25,583 nucleotides of DNA from an uncultured Coprococcus sp. (lineage in GTDB: Bacteria; Bacillota; Clostridia; Lachnospirales; Lachnospiraceae), in the NCBI GenBank assembly GCA_900557435.1, contig USSH01000002.1, positions 1 through 25,583 on the forward strand, written 5' to 3'. Shown here one piece after another: positions 23,379 through 25,583 of this stretch; position 1 is the stretch's first letter, and each line of letters opens with the position of its first letter. The position numbers and the translations under genes were made by a program. The notes below the pieces were generated by a model. That model ran no database searches and had not been told where the DNA came from. It saw only the letters and a program-made list of their open reading frames with translations.

Positions 23379-23472
23379 ATACTAATATCGCTGAAAGGCG
23401 GTACATCAGGTCACGCACATCAGATGGTGCGGTACTATTTGGAAATAAATTATCAGAGAAAGGAAAGACGAC

Positions 23473-25530
23473 ATGTACGACAAGGTTTCGACTAAACTGG
23501 AATTCGTGAACAGAGAGCAGAAGGTATTGGACTTCTGGAAAGAAAATCAGGTATTTGAGAAGAGTGTTGAAGAGACAAAGGATCTGCCAACATACACATT
23601 CTATGATGGACCTCCAACAGCAAATGGTAAGCCACATATCGGACACGTTCTCACACGTGTAATCAAGGATATGATCCCTAGATATCAGACAATGAAGGGA
23701 CATAACGTAGTCAGAAAGGCCGGATGGGATACACACGGTCTGCCTGTTGAGCTCGAGGTTGAGAAGCTCTTGGGAATCGACGGCAAGGAGCAGATAGAGG
23801 AGTACGGACTGGAGCCATTTATCCAGAAATGTAAGGAGTCCGTATGGAAATACAAAGGCATGTGGGAAGAGTTCTCAGGCAAGGTTGGTTTCTGGGCTGA
23901 TATGGACAACCCATATGTAACATACCATGATGACTTCATCGAGTCAGAGTGGTGGGCACTGAAGAAGATCTGGGATCAGGGACTTCTGTACAAGGGATTC
24001 AAGATCGTGCCTTACTGTCCAAGATGTGGAACACCTCTTTCAAGCCATGAGGTTGCACAGGGATACAAGACAGTCAAGGAGCGCTCAGCAGTAGTAAGAT
24101 TCAAGGTTATCGGAGAGGACGCATATTTCCTCGCATGGACAACAACACCTTGGACACTTCCTTCAAACGTAGCACTCTGTGTAAATCCAGATGAGACATA
24201 CGTGAAGGTTAAGGCAGCAGACGGCTACACATATTACCTTGCACAGGCGCTTGCAGACAAGGTTCTCGGCGGTCTTGCAAAGGAAGCTACAGACGACCAG
24301 GCAGCAGTTCCTGCATACGAGGTTCTTGAGACATACGTTGGTAAGGATCTTGAGTACAAGGAGTATGAGCCACTCTATGAGTGCGTAAAGCCTGTATGTG
24401 AGAGGCAGCACAAGAAGGGTCACTTCATCACATGTGACACTTATGTAACTATGACAGATGGTACAGGTATCGTTCATATCGCACCTGCATTTGGTGAGGA
24501 CGATGCAAATGTCGGAAGAAACTACGATCTTCCATTTGTACAGTTTGTAGATGGCAAGGGTGATCTCACTGAGGAGACTCCATTTGCCGGAATGTTCGTA
24601 AAGGATGCAGACCCTGAGGTACTGAAGGATCTGGACGCAAGAGGACTTCTCTTCGATGCGCCTAAGTTCGAGCATGAGTATCCACACTGCTGGAGATGTG
24701 ACACACCACTTATCTACTACGCAAGAGATACATGGTTCATCAAGATGACAGCGGTAAGAGACAAGCTGGTTAAGAATAATGACACTGTAAACTGGATTCC
24801 GGAGAGCATCGGTAAGGGACGTTTCGGCGACTGGCTGAAGAACGTTCAGGACTGGGGACTTTCAAGAAACCGTTATTGGGGTACTCCACTGAACATCTGG
24901 GAGTGTGAGTGCGGATGCAGACATGCCATCGGATCAAAGGAAGAGCTCCGCTCAATGAGCGACAACTGCCCTGAGAATATCGAGCTTCACCGTCCGTTCA
25001 TCGACGCTGTAACCATCAAGTGTCCTGAGTGTGGCAAGCAGATGCACAGAGTTACAGAGGTTATCGACTGCTGGTTCGATTCAGGATCAATGCCATTTGC
25101 ACAGTGGCACTATCCATTTGAGAATCAGGATATATTTCTGGGTGCCTTTCCGGTGATTGGTTTTACCGGGAAGAAATTGCTGGAGATGGAGTTTATTACA
25201 CCACATACGTCGGGAAGATTCAAAAATCCTAATCCCATCAGCCAGATTAAGGTCAGACCGGATGTAAAATTCGATTTTTGTTTTATTTTGTCGGATGATT
25301 GTTCGGAGGACGGTACAGTGATTGTATCTGCTGAGGAAAAGAAAAAATTGTTCAAACAATTGATTCTGGATATGGGAATGGGCGCCAAAACCCATGTTGG
25401 TTTTGGTCATTTTTCAGAGAGACGACCGATACAGCTTCGGGAGATTGCAGTCAGTCAGCCAAATCGCACGAACAATCGGTACGGACAGTCAAATCGGGGA
25501 CAGAATCAGTACAACAGAGGTAGGAGATAG
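23473..25530 (+). CDS. ileS: IleS N-terminal two-thirds fused in frame to a Cmr6-like C-terminus (chimera)
   Basis: A 685-residue frame starting at the ATG 23473 after GAAAGGAAAG. Residues 1-552 are isoleucyl-tRNA synthetase of the type with 'YCPRCGTPLSSHEVAQGYKT' (the eukaryote-like IleS2 group): 'HIGH' at 55-58, editing-domain 'WTTTPWTLPSN' at 222-232 and 'GTGIVHIAPAFGEDD', 'WDWGLSRNRYWGTP'-like segment, 'CWFDSGSMPFAQWHYPFENQ'. IleS normally runs to about 1040 residues; the KMSKS loop, the rest of the catalytic fold and the tRNA-binding domain are missing. From about residue 553 the sequence changes to 'DIFLGAFPVIGF', 'FITPHTSGRF', 'KVRPDVKFDFCFIL' and the Gly-rich 'GMGAKTHVGFGHF' (635-647), matching the C-terminal RAMP region of Cmr6, then an Asn/Gly/Arg-rich tail. 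The product as written could not charge tRNA-Ile. Real rearrangement or assembly join is undecided. Confidence 0.88.
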   Translation: MYDKVSTKLEFVNREQKVLDFWKENQVFEKSVEETKDLPTYTFYDGPPTANGKPHIGHVLTRVIKDMIPRYQTMKGHNVVRKAGWDTHGLPVELEVEKLLGIDGKEQIEEYGLEPFIQKCKESVWKYKGMWEEFSGKVGFWADMDNPYVTYHDDFIESEWWALKKIWDQGLLYKGFKIVPYCPRCGTPLSSHEVAQGYKTVKERSAVVRFKVIGEDAYFLAWTTTPWTLPSNVALCVNPDETYVKVKAADGYTYYLAQALADKVLGGLAKEATDDQAAVPAYEVLETYVGKDLEYKEYEPLYECVKPVCERQHKKGHFITCDTYVTMTDGTGIVHIAPAFGEDDANVGRNYDLPFVQFVDGKGDLTEETPFAGMFVKDADPEVLKDLDARGLLFDAPKFEHEYPHCWRCDTPLIYYARDTWFIKMTAVRDKLVKNNDTVNWIPESIGKGRFGDWLKNVQDWGLSRNRYWGTPLNIWECECGCRHAIGSKEELRSMSDNCPENIELHRPFIDAVTIKCPECGKQMHRVTEVIDCWFDSGSMPFAQWHYPFENQDIFLGAFPVIGFTGKKLLEMEFITPHTSGRFKNPNPISQIKVRPDVKFDFCFILSDDCSEDGTVIVSAEEKKKLFKQLILDMGMGAKTHVGFGHFSERRPIQLREIAVSQPNRTNNRYGQSNRGQNQYNRGRR

Positions 25531-25537
25531 GAGAAAT

Positions 25538-25583
25538 ATGAAGTCAACAGAGCCTGTATTGATGGCAAAATGTAATCACATAT
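25538..25583 (+). CDS. Start of an unidentified gene (3' end outside window)
   Basis: An ATG at 25538 preceded by AGGAGATAGGAG opens a frame that runs to the window end (15 residues, 'MKSTEPVLMAKCNHI'). It starts 7 bp after the chimeric stop, so it is translationally linked to the Cmr6-like tail. It is too short to identify. Position suggests a further CRISPR type III or accessory gene; that is inference. Confidence 0.55.
   Translation, partial: MKSTEPVLMAKCNHI

Noticed and set aside
25130..25530. A frameshift of normal ileS as the cause of the strange C-terminus
   Set aside because: The tail is not random: it shows ordered Cmr6-like motifs and a terminal Gly-rich RAMP loop, so it is different DNA and not shifted ileS.

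Overview
The window looks like the chromosome of a low-to-moderate GC Gram-positive gut anaerobe of the Clostridia, most likely Lachnospiraceae (Coprococcus/Roseburia-like). The pointers are strong AGGAGG-type ribosome sites, a Firmicutes T-box leader before ileS, lipoprotein-type sugar-binding proteins, YesL/DUF624 and AraC partners of sugar transporters, and large secreted proteins with PPC-like, Cys/His-repeat and FN3-like modules. The genus is inference only.

Region 1 (1-8830) is an oligosaccharide-use locus. It holds the 3' end of an AraC-type regulator, a convergent DUF624/YesL membrane protein, a lipoprotein sugar-binding protein, two MalF/MalG-type permeases, a one-pass membrane protein of unknown function and a GH36 alpha-galactosidase. 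Together they suggest uptake of an alpha-galactoside (raffinose, melibiose or stachyose type) and intracellular hydrolysis. No ABC ATPase gene is present, so a shared MsmK/MsmX-type ATPase from elsewhere is expected. Between the second permease and the membrane protein lie tandem hairpin-forming elements with compensatory base changes.

Region 2 (about 8830-9383) has no convincing gene. It holds a strong terminator and several unrelated families of short repeats. Region 3 (9384-11939) is a divergent pair: a MATE-family exporter on the minus strand and a cupin-AraC regulator on the plus strand. Two 11-bp direct repeats exactly 21 bp apart lie between them.

Region 4 (12088-22950) encodes three envelope or secreted proteins. 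The first is a one-pass membrane protein with four 21-residue Q/N/G-rich repeats on the predicted cytoplasmic side. The second is a 2075-residue exported protein built of alternating PPC-like and Ig-like modules. The third is a 1176-residue exported protein with a CAP/SCP-like domain and nine tandem Cys/His repeats. The last two share a C-terminal module (Cys/His repeat, a 'YDG'-type Ig-like domain, two FN3-like domains) and are paralogous there.

Region 5 (22951-25583) has a strong promoter, a T-box leader with an AUC (Ile) specifier, and the start of isoleucyl-tRNA synthetase. After about residue 552 the reading frame leaves IleS, before KMSKS and the anticodon-binding domain. It continues in frame into about 132 residues that look like the C-terminus of a type III-B CRISPR RAMP protein, Cmr6. 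A further gene starts 7 bp after its stop. This is either a genuine ileS/cmr6 rearrangement or a chimeric join near a contig end. It is the most striking observation in the window and the one most in need of checking against reads.
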